Below are positions 1 through 8,643 of a DNA stretch of 64,000 bases, piece after piece. The notes under the pieces are model-generated. The model had not been told where the DNA came from. It ran no database searches and worked only from the letters and a program-made list of their open reading frames with translations. Positions within the stretch are counted from its first letter, which is position 1, and each line of letters opens with the position of its first letter. The DNA lies in contig JAEWZH010000012.1 in NCBI GenBank assembly GCA_023395395.1, positions 1 to 64,000 on the forward strand, written 5' to 3'. Made by a program: the position numbers and the translations under genes. Source of the DNA: Bacteroidota bacterium. Lineage in GTDB: Bacteria; Bacteroidota; Bacteroidia; Bacteroidales; Porphyromonadaceae.

Positions 1-252
1 GCTGTATGGCTTCGTTATGGTTATCCACTGGCTACGTTGCCATAGACAAATATAGCGTAACGAACGCTTTGTCAGCCTATTCGCTACGCTTTTCTCTGAT
101 TTACTTTTTAGTTATCTGTTTATTTTATATTATCTGCCATTCTACTATTTGCGACTATCCTAATGGTAGTATTTAATCCCAAAATAATAATTAAATAAAT
201 CCCACCTACAATATACAGTTCAGAAAAATGGAAGTCATATTTATGGAAGGTA
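1..252. other. AT-rich left edge, no intact gene
   Basis: No convincing intact gene is visible. On the minus strand, positions 252-120 continue the reading frame of the neighbouring VKOR-like gene if one T is removed from its poly-T tract. The outermost 120 bases contain a short inverted repeat (agcgt/acgct near 54-68) and no recognised product. A short plus-strand open frame (about 3-179) starts outside the window and looks like chance. Confidence 0.4.
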
Positions 253-1137
253 CTAAAAAAAAACATCAACAAAAAAAATCAACCAAAGAAGAGTCATCGT
301 AACTAAGCATAAAGGACACCAAGACTTTGCTTTGTATAGCTGATACCAAACACTCCAAAATGTAAGAGGTAATGAAAGGACATTAATTATTGCAATTGAA
401 TCAACAAAACTGGTTGCAAAAGAAAGTATGAATACATTTGCAATAAAATAACCTAAGCCTATTTCGCTTAATCCTAAAAAACCAAATAACTTTGATGCTT
501 CAGAATTTAGAATACTATTACAATCACTTTGATGAAAGAGCGAGCAAATTTTTTCTACATAATTACCTTGGGAAAAAAGTTTTTGGCTGACAAGCAAACA
601 GCCAACAAAAGTCCCCATCACGTTAATGATGAGCAAAAGCATTATACCTATATCTTTATAAATATTCTTAGTGTAGATTGAATAACCAATCAATAATATC
701 ATTATGGCTATAGGTAAAACTAGTTGAAATTTATTGAATAGTTGTTCCTTATAATGTAAACTATAACTTGGTTCTCTAGAAGAAGAATCTTTTTCAACAA
801 GTAGAGTATACCCTGTCCATATATCATAAAACTCATTCTCCAGCATTGTATGCTTATCGTCATCTTGCAAAAAAGTAATAATATTGTCAGAAATCTTTTC
901 CACAACTACAAAATCATTTTTAATATGAGCAATTAGTGGTAATTCCAGTAACTTAATATCTTCTTTTTTTGAAATCTTCAAACCTGAATTCTGGATACCG
1001 TAATGATTTAGAATAGAACTAATCCCGTACATAGTATACTTATACGGATGCTCACTAAAATACCTATTGGCATACTCCTTTGTGTACTTAATATCCAATA
1101 AATTCAAAATATTAGTTATAATATTTCTTCTTGTCAT
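253..1137 (-). CDS. C39-peptidase-like / vitamin K epoxide reductase (VKOR) membrane protein, C-terminally cut
   Basis: Likely a two-domain membrane protein of disulfide-bond formation. Residues about 25-120 resemble the C39-peptidase-like fold seen at the N terminus of Bacteroidetes VKOR proteins, but no catalytic Cys/His pair is evident. Residues about 136-294 are hydrophobic helices with the VKOR cysteines: a C-x7-C pair at C198/C206 and the redox CPLC motif at C274/C277. Family members usually have a further transmembrane helix and often a thioredoxin domain. Here the frame ends at TAG directly after a run of nine T (minus strand, 263-255). Reading with one T fewer adds about 43 residues containing another hydrophobic helix, ending at TAA 122-120. 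The gene is therefore truncated, frameshifted or phase-variable. Base composition is far more AT-rich than the core genes, suggesting acquired DNA. No thioredoxin part is seen within the window. Confidence 0.7.
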   Translation of the reverse strand: MTRRNIITNILNLLDIKYTKEYANRYFSEHPYKYTMYGISSILNHYGIQNSGLKISKKEDIKLLELPLIAHIKNDFVVVEKISDNIITFLQDDDKHTMLENEFYDIWTGYTLLVEKDSSSREPSYSLHYKEQLFNKFQLVLPIAIMILLIGYSIYTKNIYKDIGIMLLLIINVMGTFVGCLLVSQKLFSQGNYVEKICSLFHQSDCNSILNSEASKLFGFLGLSEIGLGYFIANVFILSFATSFVDSIAIINVLSLPLTFWSVWYQLYKAKSWCPLCLVTMTLLWLIFFVDVFF

Positions 1138-1351
1138 ATAGCATATAGTAGTTTTGACTTATGGTTATTCAAGTTCCATATTTTACACTCATATTAATAT
1201 TCAATATTTACTCACTGCAATTTTACCAATAAAATATTTAATAGTAATATATATATATGTTATTTTCTGTATATGTATGTAACCAACATAAGTGTATTTC
1301 GATTTATAACTTACGTTTCATAGTATTATGAGATTTCCTAGTCTCGGAGAT

Positions 1352-1497
1352 TCTCTAGGCATTGAGACTGCAGTCTCTAGATAGAGAAACTGTAGTCTCT
1401 AGATATAGGAATTAGAGTCTCTATACAGAGAAACTGTAGTCTCTAGGTATAGGAATTAGAATCTCTATACAGAGAGACTATAGTCGCTGGGTATAAA
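1352..1497. repeat. Tandem array with 22-bp period (about 7 units)
   Basis: TCTCTA begins at 1352, 1374, 1396, 1418, 1440 and 1462, exactly 22 bp apart, with a degenerate unit (tcgctg) at 1484. Alternating units are most alike, giving a 44-bp higher-order repeat (1383-1426 against 1427-1470). Units contain TCTCTA and its complement TAGAGA or CAGAGA, so each is partly palindromic. It lies in the 550-bp gap before the DUF4254 gene; the rest of that gap is AT-rich with no gene seen. Confidence 0.85.
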
Positions 1498-1687
1498 ATT
1501 TTTAAGTGTTCATCAAAAAGTTTGGTGCATAAGGGACATAATAATCAATGCACAATAATCTGCTTCTCAATGTGTACAAATGAGCTATTGTTATATTGCA
1601 ATAATAGGCTTTTTGCGGGAGAGAATCCTGTATTTATGTTTATCTTTACGCTGTATTTTGTAACACTTTGATGAAAATAGGAAAGCA

Positions 1688-2308
1688 ATGGAAACCATTA
1701 AGGACTTCAGTAGACAAGCAATAGCCATCTTTGACCAAGCTATTGAGGACTACCATGTACGTGACAACGTAGATGCGGAGGTAAACAATCCTTATACCTT
1801 CAAGTCGCTGGAATACTACCTATATCTGAAGTGCTGGATTGATACTGTGCAATGGCACATGGAGGATATGATGAGGGATCCTGATATAGATCCGGTCAAG
1901 GCACTCACCATTAAGCGGAAAATAGATAGAAACAATCAGGATCGCACAGATATCGTAGAGCTCATCGATAGCTATCTACTCGATAGGTTTCACGGCGTTG
2001 AGACACTTCCCAATGCTACAATGAATACCGAGAGCCCTGCTTGGGCCATTGACCGTCTGAGTATCCTCCAACTCAAAATTTACCACATGAGGGAGGAGAC
2101 GGAGCGTCCCGGAGTAGATGAGCATCAGCGGATGAGTGCCAATGCCAAGCTATCTGTATTGATGCAACAAAATACCGACCTGGTGACCGCTATTGATACA
2201 CTGCTACAGGATATTGAGGCAGGACGCAAGTACATGAAGGTGTATAAGCAGATGAAGATGTACAATGACCCCAACCTCAACCCGGTACTCTATAAAGGAA
2301 AAAAGTAA
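1688..2308 (+). CDS. DUF4254 domain-containing protein
   Basis: Soluble 206-aa protein, mostly predicted alpha-helical, with no signal peptide or membrane segment. The sequence fits the DUF4254 family of Bacteroidetes, recognised by the N-terminal half with the NNP...LEYYLYLKCWIDTVQWHMED block (residues about 37-60) and the RNNQDR...EQ/ID helix. The biochemical function is unknown. It lies 9 bp upstream of a family 9 glycosyltransferase in the same direction, a pairing I recall as common for this family, so a role beside lipopolysaccharide or cell-surface glycan assembly is inferred from context only. The ATG start is preceded by the 22-bp repeat array and an AT-rich leader. Confidence 0.8.
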   Translation: METIKDFSRQAIAIFDQAIEDYHVRDNVDAEVNNPYTFKSLEYYLYLKCWIDTVQWHMEDMMRDPDIDPVKALTIKRKIDRNNQDRTDIVELIDSYLLDRFHGVETLPNATMNTESPAWAIDRLSILQLKIYHMREETERPGVDEHQRMSANAKLSVLMQQNTDLVTAIDTLLQDIEAGRKYMKVYKQMKMYNDPNLNPVLYKGKK

Positions 2309-2317
2309 TTACGATCG

Positions 2318-3346
2318 GTGAGCGGTAAGACCTATATCATCATCCGTCTGTCGGCATTGGGCGATGTGGCTATGACACTACCGGCCCTTTATTCCGCAGC
2401 GGATGATCATCCGGGTGATCAGTTTGTGCTCGTCACTCAATACTTTATGTCTCGCCTAGTAATTGATCCTCCACTCAATCTTACCACACTACCTTTTCTG
2501 CAAGATCACGATGGTACGTCGTTGGGGACGATTAGCTTCACCAAGAAGCTGCATCATCTCTATCCCGATGCAGTGGTAGTGGATCTTAATAATACACTGC
2601 GTACCAAAAGCATAGGTCTTGCCCTGAAAGCAATGGGACATAAACTATTCTCTTTAAGTGTACCAAAGAGAGAAAGGCGTAGGTTGTTGGCCGCTCGAAA
2701 AGAAGCTATCGTGCCACCTGAACTTTATCTGCCACGCATGACCGACCTCTATGTCCTCACTCTAAAAAAGGCAGATATCAATATGCTCAGTAAGGGTAGA
2801 CTTGTCATCGGGCGTACCAGCTGCCCTACGAGAGTATCTATCGGGATAGCTCCCCATGCCCAATATAAAGGAAAGATGATACTCGAAGAGCAGATAATAG
2901 AGCTAATAGATGGTTTGGCAGAGCGGTTTCCGGACAGTGACCTGATACTATATGGAGCGGCAGGCACCGAGGCAAGGAAAAATAGAAAATTGGTACAACT
3001 AAGACCTGATACGGTTCGTCTCACCTCTGCTCAAGGGCTGGCAGAAGAGGTAGAAGAGATAGCTCAGCTGGATTGTATGGTAAGTATGGACAGTGCCAAT
3101 CAGCATATTGCTGCGATGGTTGGTACACCCGTAATTTCTATTTGGGGTGCTACACACCCGGCAGCAGGGTATATTCCATTTCGTACCCCTTTAGCCAATT
3201 GCATAGGTGTGGATATTGAATGTCGCCCTTGTTCTATCCTAGGTAATAAGTCATGCCATAGAGGAGATTACGCTTGTCTCCACCGCTTATCTGTCCCGAC
3301 TATCATCGAAGCCATTGCTAAAGAGGTAGAATTGAGGAGAAAATAG
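2318..3346 (+). CDS. Glycosyltransferase family 9 (heptosyltransferase-like)
   Basis: GT-B fold transferase of family 9, which moves heptose or related sugars from nucleotide donors onto lipopolysaccharide core at the cytoplasmic side of the inner membrane. The N-terminal IRLSALGDVAMTLPAL (about residues 8-23) is the family's first Rossmann motif. The second domain carries the donor-site pattern MDSANQHIAAMVGTPVISIWG (about 256-276). A C-terminal cluster CRPC...C...C (about 301-323) is typical of Bacteroidetes members. Start is GTG at 2318, 9 bp after the DUF4254 stop, so the two genes are probably co-transcribed. Exact sugar specificity cannot be read from sequence. Confidence 0.88.
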   Translation: MSGKTYIIIRLSALGDVAMTLPALYSAADDHPGDQFVLVTQYFMSRLVIDPPLNLTTLPFLQDHDGTSLGTISFTKKLHHLYPDAVVVDLNNTLRTKSIGLALKAMGHKLFSLSVPKRERRRLLAARKEAIVPPELYLPRMTDLYVLTLKKADINMLSKGRLVIGRTSCPTRVSIGIAPHAQYKGKMILEEQIIELIDGLAERFPDSDLILYGAAGTEARKNRKLVQLRPDTVRLTSAQGLAEEVEEIAQLDCMVSMDSANQHIAAMVGTPVISIWGATHPAAGYIPFRTPLANCIGVDIECRPCSILGNKSCHRGDYACLHRLSVPTIIEAIAKEVELRRK

Positions 3347-3467
3347 CATTATCTATCCTTTAATTGTAGGTTCTTTCACTAATTATTATTACCTTTCGCA
3401 CGAATATAATATATGCAAAGGGTAATGAAGGAATATTTTTTTCTTAATAATTAGATATATAGATGGT

Positions 3468-4145
3468 ATGAAAAAGTATTTGGCTGAAATGATTGGCACT
3501 ATGGTGCTTGTACTTCTTGGTTGTGGTGCAGCTGTCTTTGCCGGTGCTCCTCAAGGATTTGCTTCTGTAGGTACGCTTGGTGTAGCGTTTGCTTTTGGTC
3601 TATCAGTGGTAGCAATGGCGTACGGTATTGGTAGTATCTCTGGATGCCATATCAATCCTGCAATCACTCTAGGGGTATTTATGAGTGGTCGTATGAATGG
3701 CAAGGATGCAGCTATGTATATGCTCTTCCAATTGATAGGAGCTGTGATTGGATCAGGTATCCTATGGTTCTTGGCAAAAGACTCCGGATCTACTACCACT
3801 CTTACCGGTGCCAATGGCTTTGCCGAAGGTCAGACCGCAGTAGCTTTTGTGGCTGAAACGGTCTTTACTTTTATCTTCATATTAGTAGTACTTGGCGTAA
3901 CTGCTAAAAACGGTCTCAATAAGTTCGCCGGTCTTGCTATCGGTCTTACCCTAGTCCTCATCCACATCGTATGTATCCCTATCACTGGTACATCGGTAAA
4001 CCCAGCTCGTAGTTTTGGTCCCGCTCTATTCCAAGGTGGTCTGGCACTCCAACAGCTTTGGTTATTCATCGTGGCTCCATTCCTCGGCGCAGCTATTGCA
4101 GCTATAGTTTGGAAAGGCATTACTGTAGAAAACGAAGTGGCGTAA
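3468..4145 (+). CDS. aqpZ: Aquaporin Z-like water channel (MIP family)
   Basis: Six-helix inner-membrane channel of the major intrinsic protein family, passing water along osmotic gradients. Both NPA boxes are present (residues 63-65 in GCHINPAITLG, and 178-180 in TSVNPARSFG). The constriction residues visible around the second box (His in LIHIVCIP, Thr before SVNPA, Arg181) match the water-selective AqpZ type rather than glycerol facilitators. Length (225 aa) is normal. It stands alone, with a strong bidirectional terminator directly downstream. Confidence 0.93.
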   Translation: MKKYLAEMIGTMVLVLLGCGAAVFAGAPQGFASVGTLGVAFAFGLSVVAMAYGIGSISGCHINPAITLGVFMSGRMNGKDAAMYMLFQLIGAVIGSGILWFLAKDSGSTTTLTGANGFAEGQTAVAFVAETVFTFIFILVVLGVTAKNGLNKFAGLAIGLTLVLIHIVCIPITGTSVNPARSFGPALFQGGLALQQLWLFIVAPFLGAAIAAIVWKGITVENEVA

Positions 4146-4169
4146 TAAGCCTATTTATATCCACTAAAT

Positions 4170-4208
4170 AAAAAGAGCTTGGTAGTCTGAAACTACCAAG
4201 CTCTTTTT
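4170..4208. terminator. Bidirectional intrinsic terminator, aqpZ / L,D-transpeptidase
   Basis: A perfect 17-bp stem (4170-4186 with 4192-4208) with a CTGAA loop, starting with A5 and ending with T5. It therefore serves both convergent genes. Confidence 0.93.
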
Positions 4209-4218
4209 ATCTGGTGGA

Positions 4219-5241
4219 TTATTCTATCACTATTACCAGAGATTCATTAGTGGGTGCCCAGTCATAGACAAACTTAGCATGGCTCGAAGCATTTCTGACA
4301 CACATGTGGGAGCGAGGTGTAGTCCCTAGAGAGGCACTATACTCTATAATCTTACCATTAGGACTATTAACAGGTATCCCATGGACATAAGCACCATTGG
4401 TAAATCTACTTGCCCAAGGTGCGTATCCTGCAATCGTAGAGGTACCATCGTGTGTGTAAAACATCTTAGCCTTCTTTTGCTGAAGTAGGAAGATACCAAG
4501 AGGTGTCTCCATGGCATAAGGGGGTTTTTTCCTACCGGTAGTAGCAGGGTTGGTACTTCTTATGACCCATTTTCCTCGTTCTACTCTCTCAGTAGTCACT
4601 ATATTCTGATCACCTCTATCCACAAATATTACTTTATTGAAGGTCTTGCCCGTTCCTAACGGACGTACATATCTCTTGGGTATAAAAAATTCTCCTATCT
4701 CATTGCGAATAGGTGTGATGTGATAGTAACTTCCTACTGAATCTAAAAGATGTGTGAGCCATCCATCTCTCGCATAGAGTACTGGTTGGGTCGTATCATT
4801 CACTATATATAGAGGAGCTGATTGGTAGCGCTCTACCCCAAGCGTATCGGATACTCTTTTGTATTCATTACGCACATAGTTTGCTACTGTGGGTGCCTCA
4901 CCATTCATATTGCGATAGTTTTCCACCACTGCCCACTGCCCAATCTCATCCTCCAAATTCTCCACAAAGGCAAGTTTCTCTTTAATCTGATCCAACTTAA
5001 TGCTTCTAGTAGTATCCTTATAAGCGTAGACACTATCTAAATGATAATCCTTAAAGAGGAGATCCTCTGTCAAAATTATTTCTGAAAAACTGATTGTATC
5101 CGGTTCTTCTACTATCTCCACAGGGATAGTATCGACCTCAGATAGTTCTGCTGCTTCACTCTCATTACTTCTTCTGGGGTGGCAACTAAATAGCATTGCT
5201 GCTAATAACACCCCTACAAATATCCAATTCTTCATATTCAA
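4219..5241 (-). CDS. L,D-transpeptidase (YkuD family) lipoprotein
   Basis: Predicted envelope lipoprotein: signal peptide with lipobox LFSC, lipidated Cys20. The C-terminal half carries the YkuD L,D-transpeptidase fold, which cross-links peptidoglycan stem peptides through a catalytic Cys. The active-site region reads VHG...(S)xGTTPRSHMCVR with Cys314 as nucleophile. The usual SHGC(I/V)R appears here as SHMCVR, which is within family variation. The N-terminal region (about 21-170) has no motif I recognise. It is a single gene, convergent with aqpZ. A Bacteroidetes -7 element lies 19 bp upstream of the start. Confidence 0.88.
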   Translation of the reverse strand: MNMKNWIFVGVLLAAMLFSCHPRRSNESEAAELSEVDTIPVEIVEEPDTISFSEIILTEDLLFKDYHLDSVYAYKDTTRSIKLDQIKEKLAFVENLEDEIGQWAVVENYRNMNGEAPTVANYVRNEYKRVSDTLGVERYQSAPLYIVNDTTQPVLYARDGWLTHLLDSVGSYYHITPIRNEIGEFFIPKRYVRPLGTGKTFNKVIFVDRGDQNIVTTERVERGKWVIRSTNPATTGRKKPPYAMETPLGIFLLQQKKAKMFYTHDGTSTIAGYAPWASRFTNGAYVHGIPVNSPNGKIIEYSASLGTTPRSHMCVRNASSHAKFVYDWAPTNESLVIVIE

Positions 5242-5259
5242 TAGTCACTGTTTCAGATA

Positions 5260-5267
5260 CAAAGATA
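5260..5267 (-). promoter_or_regulatory. -7 element for the L,D-transpeptidase gene
   Basis: TATCTTTG on the minus strand matches the Bacteroidetes TAnnTTTG -7 consensus. No clean -33 TTTG is seen at the expected distance. Confidence 0.5.
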
Positions 5268-5383
5268 CCCAAATTCACATGGCCAACACCCTTTATCTTA
5301 TTATTTTATTGATGTTTACTTATAGAATAGAAGTATATATTACGTTGAAAATATTATGCTAAAAAAAAGACTATGATAAAACT

Positions 5384-5703
5384 TGTGGAAAATGTGAGTA
5401 GAGCTTTTGACACAGAATAGTTACCGACTTGTAATCTATGCAAATAATCTTCTATCCACAGCAACTAACAAGCTATCCACACTTTACTAACTGATAAAAT
5501 CTGATTTTACTAATTATGCCTGAAATTGTTGTTAGTAACATTTGAGCCCATAACCGATATGGCTTATTATGTTGGTAGGATGTGGGTAACTTCTTTGTAA
5601 CTTTTGCTCTACTTTATTTGGTAGTATCAATTATTTTTCTACTTATTTTTTTTATCGATATTAGCAAATATTTACTTCAAAACTTACGCACAAGTTATCC
5701 ACA
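5384..5703. other. oriC: Candidate chromosomal replication origin (DnaA-box cluster)
   Basis: The 519-bp gap 5242-5760 is AT-rich and holds six DnaA-box-like 9-mers within 320 bp: TTTTCCACA (minus, 5384-5392), CTATCCACA (5452-5460), CTATCCACA (5473-5481), TTACCCACA (minus, 5581-5589), TTACGCACA (5684-5692) and a perfect TTATCCACA (5695-5703). Poly-T and AT-rich stretches between them (5629-5675) could serve as the unwinding element. It lies between a minus-strand gene ending leftward and a plus-strand gene starting rightward, so both flanking genes are divergent from it. dnaA itself is not in the window. In Bacteroidetes the origin often does not adjoin dnaA (recalled, not checked). Confidence 0.6.
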
Positions 5704-5733
5704 CTCTACCAACACCCAATTGTGAGTAAATAG

Positions 5734-5741
5734 TATCTTTG
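5734..5741 (+). promoter_or_regulatory. -7 element for the U32 family gene
   Basis: TATCTTTG 20 bp upstream of the ATG matches TAnnTTTG. No -33 element is evident at normal spacing. Confidence 0.5.
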
Positions 5742-5760
5742 CCTATAGTATATACATGGT

Positions 5761-7659
5761 ATGGAGATGAGAAAGATAGAATTATTAGCCCCGGCTGCCT
5801 CTTTAGAAGTAGGTAGAATAGCCCTCTCGGCAGGTGCCGATGCGGTGTATATCGGAGCACCCATGTTTGGTGCACGAAGTGCAGCGGCTGTTTCTATAGA
5901 GGATATTGCCACGCTATGCACCGAAGCTCATTGGTATGGTGCTAAGGTCTATGTAGCGCTCAATACCATTCTGACCGATGATGAGCTACCTCAAGCAGTC
6001 GAACTTGCGCATCAGATTTACCAATCAGGTGCCGATGCGCTTATCATCCAAGATATGGGTCTATTACTCCAGAATCTCCCTCCTATACCTCTTCATGCCA
6101 GCACGCAATGCCACAATGATAGTACCCTCAAGCTACGGCTACTAAAGGACTTAGGGTTTGAGCAAGTGGTACTCCCTAGAGAGTTTAGTACGGAGGATAC
6201 CAAGCGAGTAAAAGAGGATACTTCTATCCGAATAGAGAGCTTTATTCATGGTGCTTTATGTGTCTCCTATAGCGGACGGTGCTTTATCAGTGAGGCGTGT
6301 CAGGGACGTAGTGCCAATCGTGGTAGTTGTGCTCAATATTGTCGTATGAGTTATGACCTCGAGGATGCCGATGGTAATAAACTCAGACATGGTGAGCACT
6401 TATTATCACTACGTGATCTCAACCGAACTGAGATTATCGAGGAGATGCTCGATAGTGGTGTCTCTTCTCTCAAAATAGAGGGTAGGCTCAAGGGCATTGA
6501 ATATGTCCGAAATGTGACAGCTCACTACCGAAAGGTATTGGATGATATTATCACTCGTAGACCTAATGAATATCAAAGAGCCTCATTTGGCGTAGAACAA
6601 AGAAGTTTTATACCTACTCCGGAGGCTACTTTTTCCCGTCGCTTTACCAGTTATAATACGCCTATGTACCGTCCTATTCCGGTAAGTGAAATCACACCTT
6701 TTACAAATAAGAGTGTGGGTGAAGAGGTTGGACGCCTGCTTCGTAACATGGGTAAAGAAGTAGAGGCAGAATTGAATGTGGAGCTTACGAATGGGGATGG
6801 TTTACTATTTGTTGATAGGGACGAAAGAGTGACTATTGGTGCCCTGGTCAATCAAGTGACACCTATAAAAGGTAAAGCAAATAACTACCGACTCAAACTC
6901 TCTAAGATATTGGAAATTTCCAATGGCGCTACTATCTATCGCAATCTCAATCATAAGTTTACACAGCTGCTGCAACGATCTGATGCTTCTTCTCGTAAGA
7001 TACAGATAGATATTGTATGTACGGCTGCACCTACATCGGTGATCCTAAAGAGCGGAGTAGTAGAAGTGGCTAGAAATATAGTGCTCGAATCCGCACAAAA
7101 AGATAATTCAGATCGTATATTGCAAGCTATCTCTAAGCTCGGAGATACACCTTATACCCTGAGGGAAGCAACCATAGAGCTCAATGGGCTTTACCTACCA
7201 CCATCTATTGCTACCGAAATGCGTCGAGAACTGGTGGAGCAATTACTTAAGGAGAGTGAGCGACGTATGCTCTGCCAAAGAGATGAGGTAGGCAGTGCTT
7301 TGGCTGAAAAGCGACATGCCTTTCTCACTCATACTTATGAAGCCGATACGTATGGACTGCCAATAGATTTAGACTTTACTTATAACGTAGCCAATCAGAG
7401 CGCAGAGCAATTTTATCGCCAAATAGGTGTTTCAGGACTCATTAGTCCAGCACTAGAGGTAGCAAAGCCAGAGGGGGAGATTCCTGTGATGTTTACCCGT
7501 CACTGTCTCCTCCACCAGATAGGTTACTGCACTCGAGATAAGGTAAAGCCTCCCTTTCCTCTTCCCATGTATCTGGTCAGAGGCAAAGAACGCTTCAAAC
7601 TCACCACCAACTGTCGAGACTGCCAAATGATTGTCTGGAGTGATGGTAATTTCAAGTGA
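5761..7659 (+). CDS. rlhA: U32 family peptidase / RlhA-like 23S rRNA hydroxylase
   Basis: Large U32-family protein (632 aa). Members of this length with a C-terminal DUF3656-type region include E. coli RlhA, which hydroxylates C2501 of 23S rRNA; older annotation calls them collagenase-like proteases. The N-terminal TIM-barrel-like part begins IELLAPAASLEVGRIALSAGADAVYIG (two halves, residues 5-31). The Cys-rich segment CVSYSGRCFISEAC...C...C (about 165-195) fits an iron-sulfur or metal site, and further Cys lie near the C terminus (CLLHQIGYC, CRDC). It is the first gene to the right of the candidate origin and is followed by an AT-rich insert. The RlhA assignment is by family architecture; peptidase activity is not assumed. 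Confidence 0.8.
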   Translation: MEMRKIELLAPAASLEVGRIALSAGADAVYIGAPMFGARSAAAVSIEDIATLCTEAHWYGAKVYVALNTILTDDELPQAVELAHQIYQSGADALIIQDMGLLLQNLPPIPLHASTQCHNDSTLKLRLLKDLGFEQVVLPREFSTEDTKRVKEDTSIRIESFIHGALCVSYSGRCFISEACQGRSANRGSCAQYCRMSYDLEDADGNKLRHGEHLLSLRDLNRTEIIEEMLDSGVSSLKIEGRLKGIEYVRNVTAHYRKVLDDIITRRPNEYQRASFGVEQRSFIPTPEATFSRRFTSYNTPMYRPIPVSEITPFTNKSVGEEVGRLLRNMGKEVEAELNVELTNGDGLLFVDRDERVTIGALVNQVTPIKGKANNYRLKLSKILEISNGATIYRNLNHKFTQLLQRSDASSRKIQIDIVCTAAPTSVILKSGVVEVARNIVLESAQKDNSDRILQAISKLGDTPYTLREATIELNGLYLPPSIATEMRRELVEQLLKESERRMLCQRDEVGSALAEKRHAFLTHTYEADTYGLPIDLDFTYNVANQSAEQFYRQIGVSGLISPALEVAKPEGEIPVMFTRHCLLHQIGYCTRDKVKPPFPLPMYLVRGKERFKLTTNCRDCQMIVWSDGNFK

Positions 7660-7747
7660 TTAAAAAATCTATTTTTTTTGATATTATTTTTCAGATTAAA
7701 TTATATTATATATATTTAAAGAGTAAATAATTAATAACATTGAAGTT

Positions 7748-8026
7748 ATGAGTGATATTTTTGTACCAAGTATATTGACTCTTATTACCACATATAAGTG
7801 TACGGCTTCTTGTTGTTTTGGCTGTAATCCCAAGAGGGATATAACAATGAGTGAAAGGGATATGATATCTTATATAGACACATGTATGACATCATACCCT
7901 GAAATTGACAAATTATCTTCTGATATAGCCCAATCTTTGGTAAATATTGAAGCTATTGATGAACAAGATGTTTTGTCAATGACAGGCATAATAGAGGACT
8001 CCATTGTTGAATCTATTTCAGATTAA
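7748..8026 (+). pseudogene. Radical-SAM N-terminal stub (remnant)
   Basis: A 92-aa AT-rich open frame. Residues about 6-50 resemble the start of radical-SAM enzymes of peptide or enzyme maturation (LTLITTYKCTASCCFGC), but the iron-sulfur motif is spaced C-x3-C-C-x2-C rather than a clean C-x3-C-x2-C. The TIM barrel that should follow is absent. The last 40 residues are acidic and unrelated to the family. Simplest reading: an internally deleted remnant of a radical-SAM gene. A genuine small protein cannot be excluded. It is followed within 3-12 bp by the PH-domain gene and shares its AT-rich composition, unlike the genes on either side. Confidence 0.5.
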
Positions 8027-8038
8027 TATGTGTCTCTT

Positions 8039-8530
8039 ATGGATAGAATATATAATAATAAATGGGATAGATTTTCATTGGTCACAACGATAGTTCTTTC
8101 TATAGTTGTCCTAATTGCTATTGTATTATCTATAGACCATGGAGGAGTAGTTGCAACAATAGTTTCTCTTGTACTATTTGTCTTCTTTTTATTCTCAATA
8201 TTACTACGTCCAAGAAGGACGAAATATATCGATCAACATGTAATAGTTGATTTTCCTATAGGGAAAAAGGTATTAGATATGAGACAATATTCTTCACTGT
8301 CTTTAGAAAAACCTTCAATTATAAAATCGATAAGACTATTTGCCAATGGAGGTTATTTTGGGTACTCTGGAATTTGGAGAATGTACATTAGAGAGAAGAA
8401 TTCGTGGGTTACTGTTAGGTCTTATGCTACTAATAAAGATGAAGATGTAGTCCTTTTGATACCACATACAAAGGACAAGAAATGTGTGCTCATTAATTTG
8501 GATCCCACATGGCTCTCTTTTGAGGGATAA
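8039..8530 (+). CDS. Small membrane protein with bacterial PH-like domain
   Basis: About 163 aa. Two adjacent transmembrane helices occupy the first 60 residues, followed by a soluble domain. The segment SIRLFANGGYFGYSGIWRM is characteristic of Bacteroidetes membrane-anchored PH-domain proteins. The function is unknown. I prefer ATG 8039; an in-frame GTG at 8030 would add three residues. A strong terminator follows. The gene is AT-rich like the radical-SAM stub before it, suggesting that 7.7-8.6 kb entered as one insertion between the U32 gene and tsaE. Confidence 0.6.
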   Translation: MDRIYNNKWDRFSLVTTIVLSIVVLIAIVLSIDHGGVVATIVSLVLFVFFLFSILLRPRRTKYIDQHVIVDFPIGKKVLDMRQYSSLSLEKPSIIKSIRLFANGGYFGYSGIWRMYIREKNSWVTVRSYATNKDEDVVLLIPHTKDKKCVLINLDPTWLSFEG

Positions 8531-8600
8531 TATTTAAGATATCTATCAATACATAATTGCTGAACTGGAAAATACTATATAAATATAAACCATTTTCAAG

Positions 8601-8643
8601 AAAGAATAAGCTAACTGTATGAACGAGTAGCTTATTCTTTTTT
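8601..8643 (+). terminator. Intrinsic terminator after the PH-domain gene
   Basis: A perfect 13-bp stem (8601-8613 with 8628-8640), 14-nt loop, followed by a T run to 8643. Confidence 0.88.

Noticed and set aside
3..179. Plus-strand open frame entering from the left edge
   Set aside because: Hydrophobic 58 codons with no recognisable family, overlapping the likely frameshifted end of the VKOR gene on the other strand; most likely chance.
1352..1497. CRISPR array
   Set aside because: The 22-bp units are directly tandem with no unique spacers, and no cas genes are present. The same applies to the arrays at 32.2, 39.8, 46.3 and 62.7 kb.
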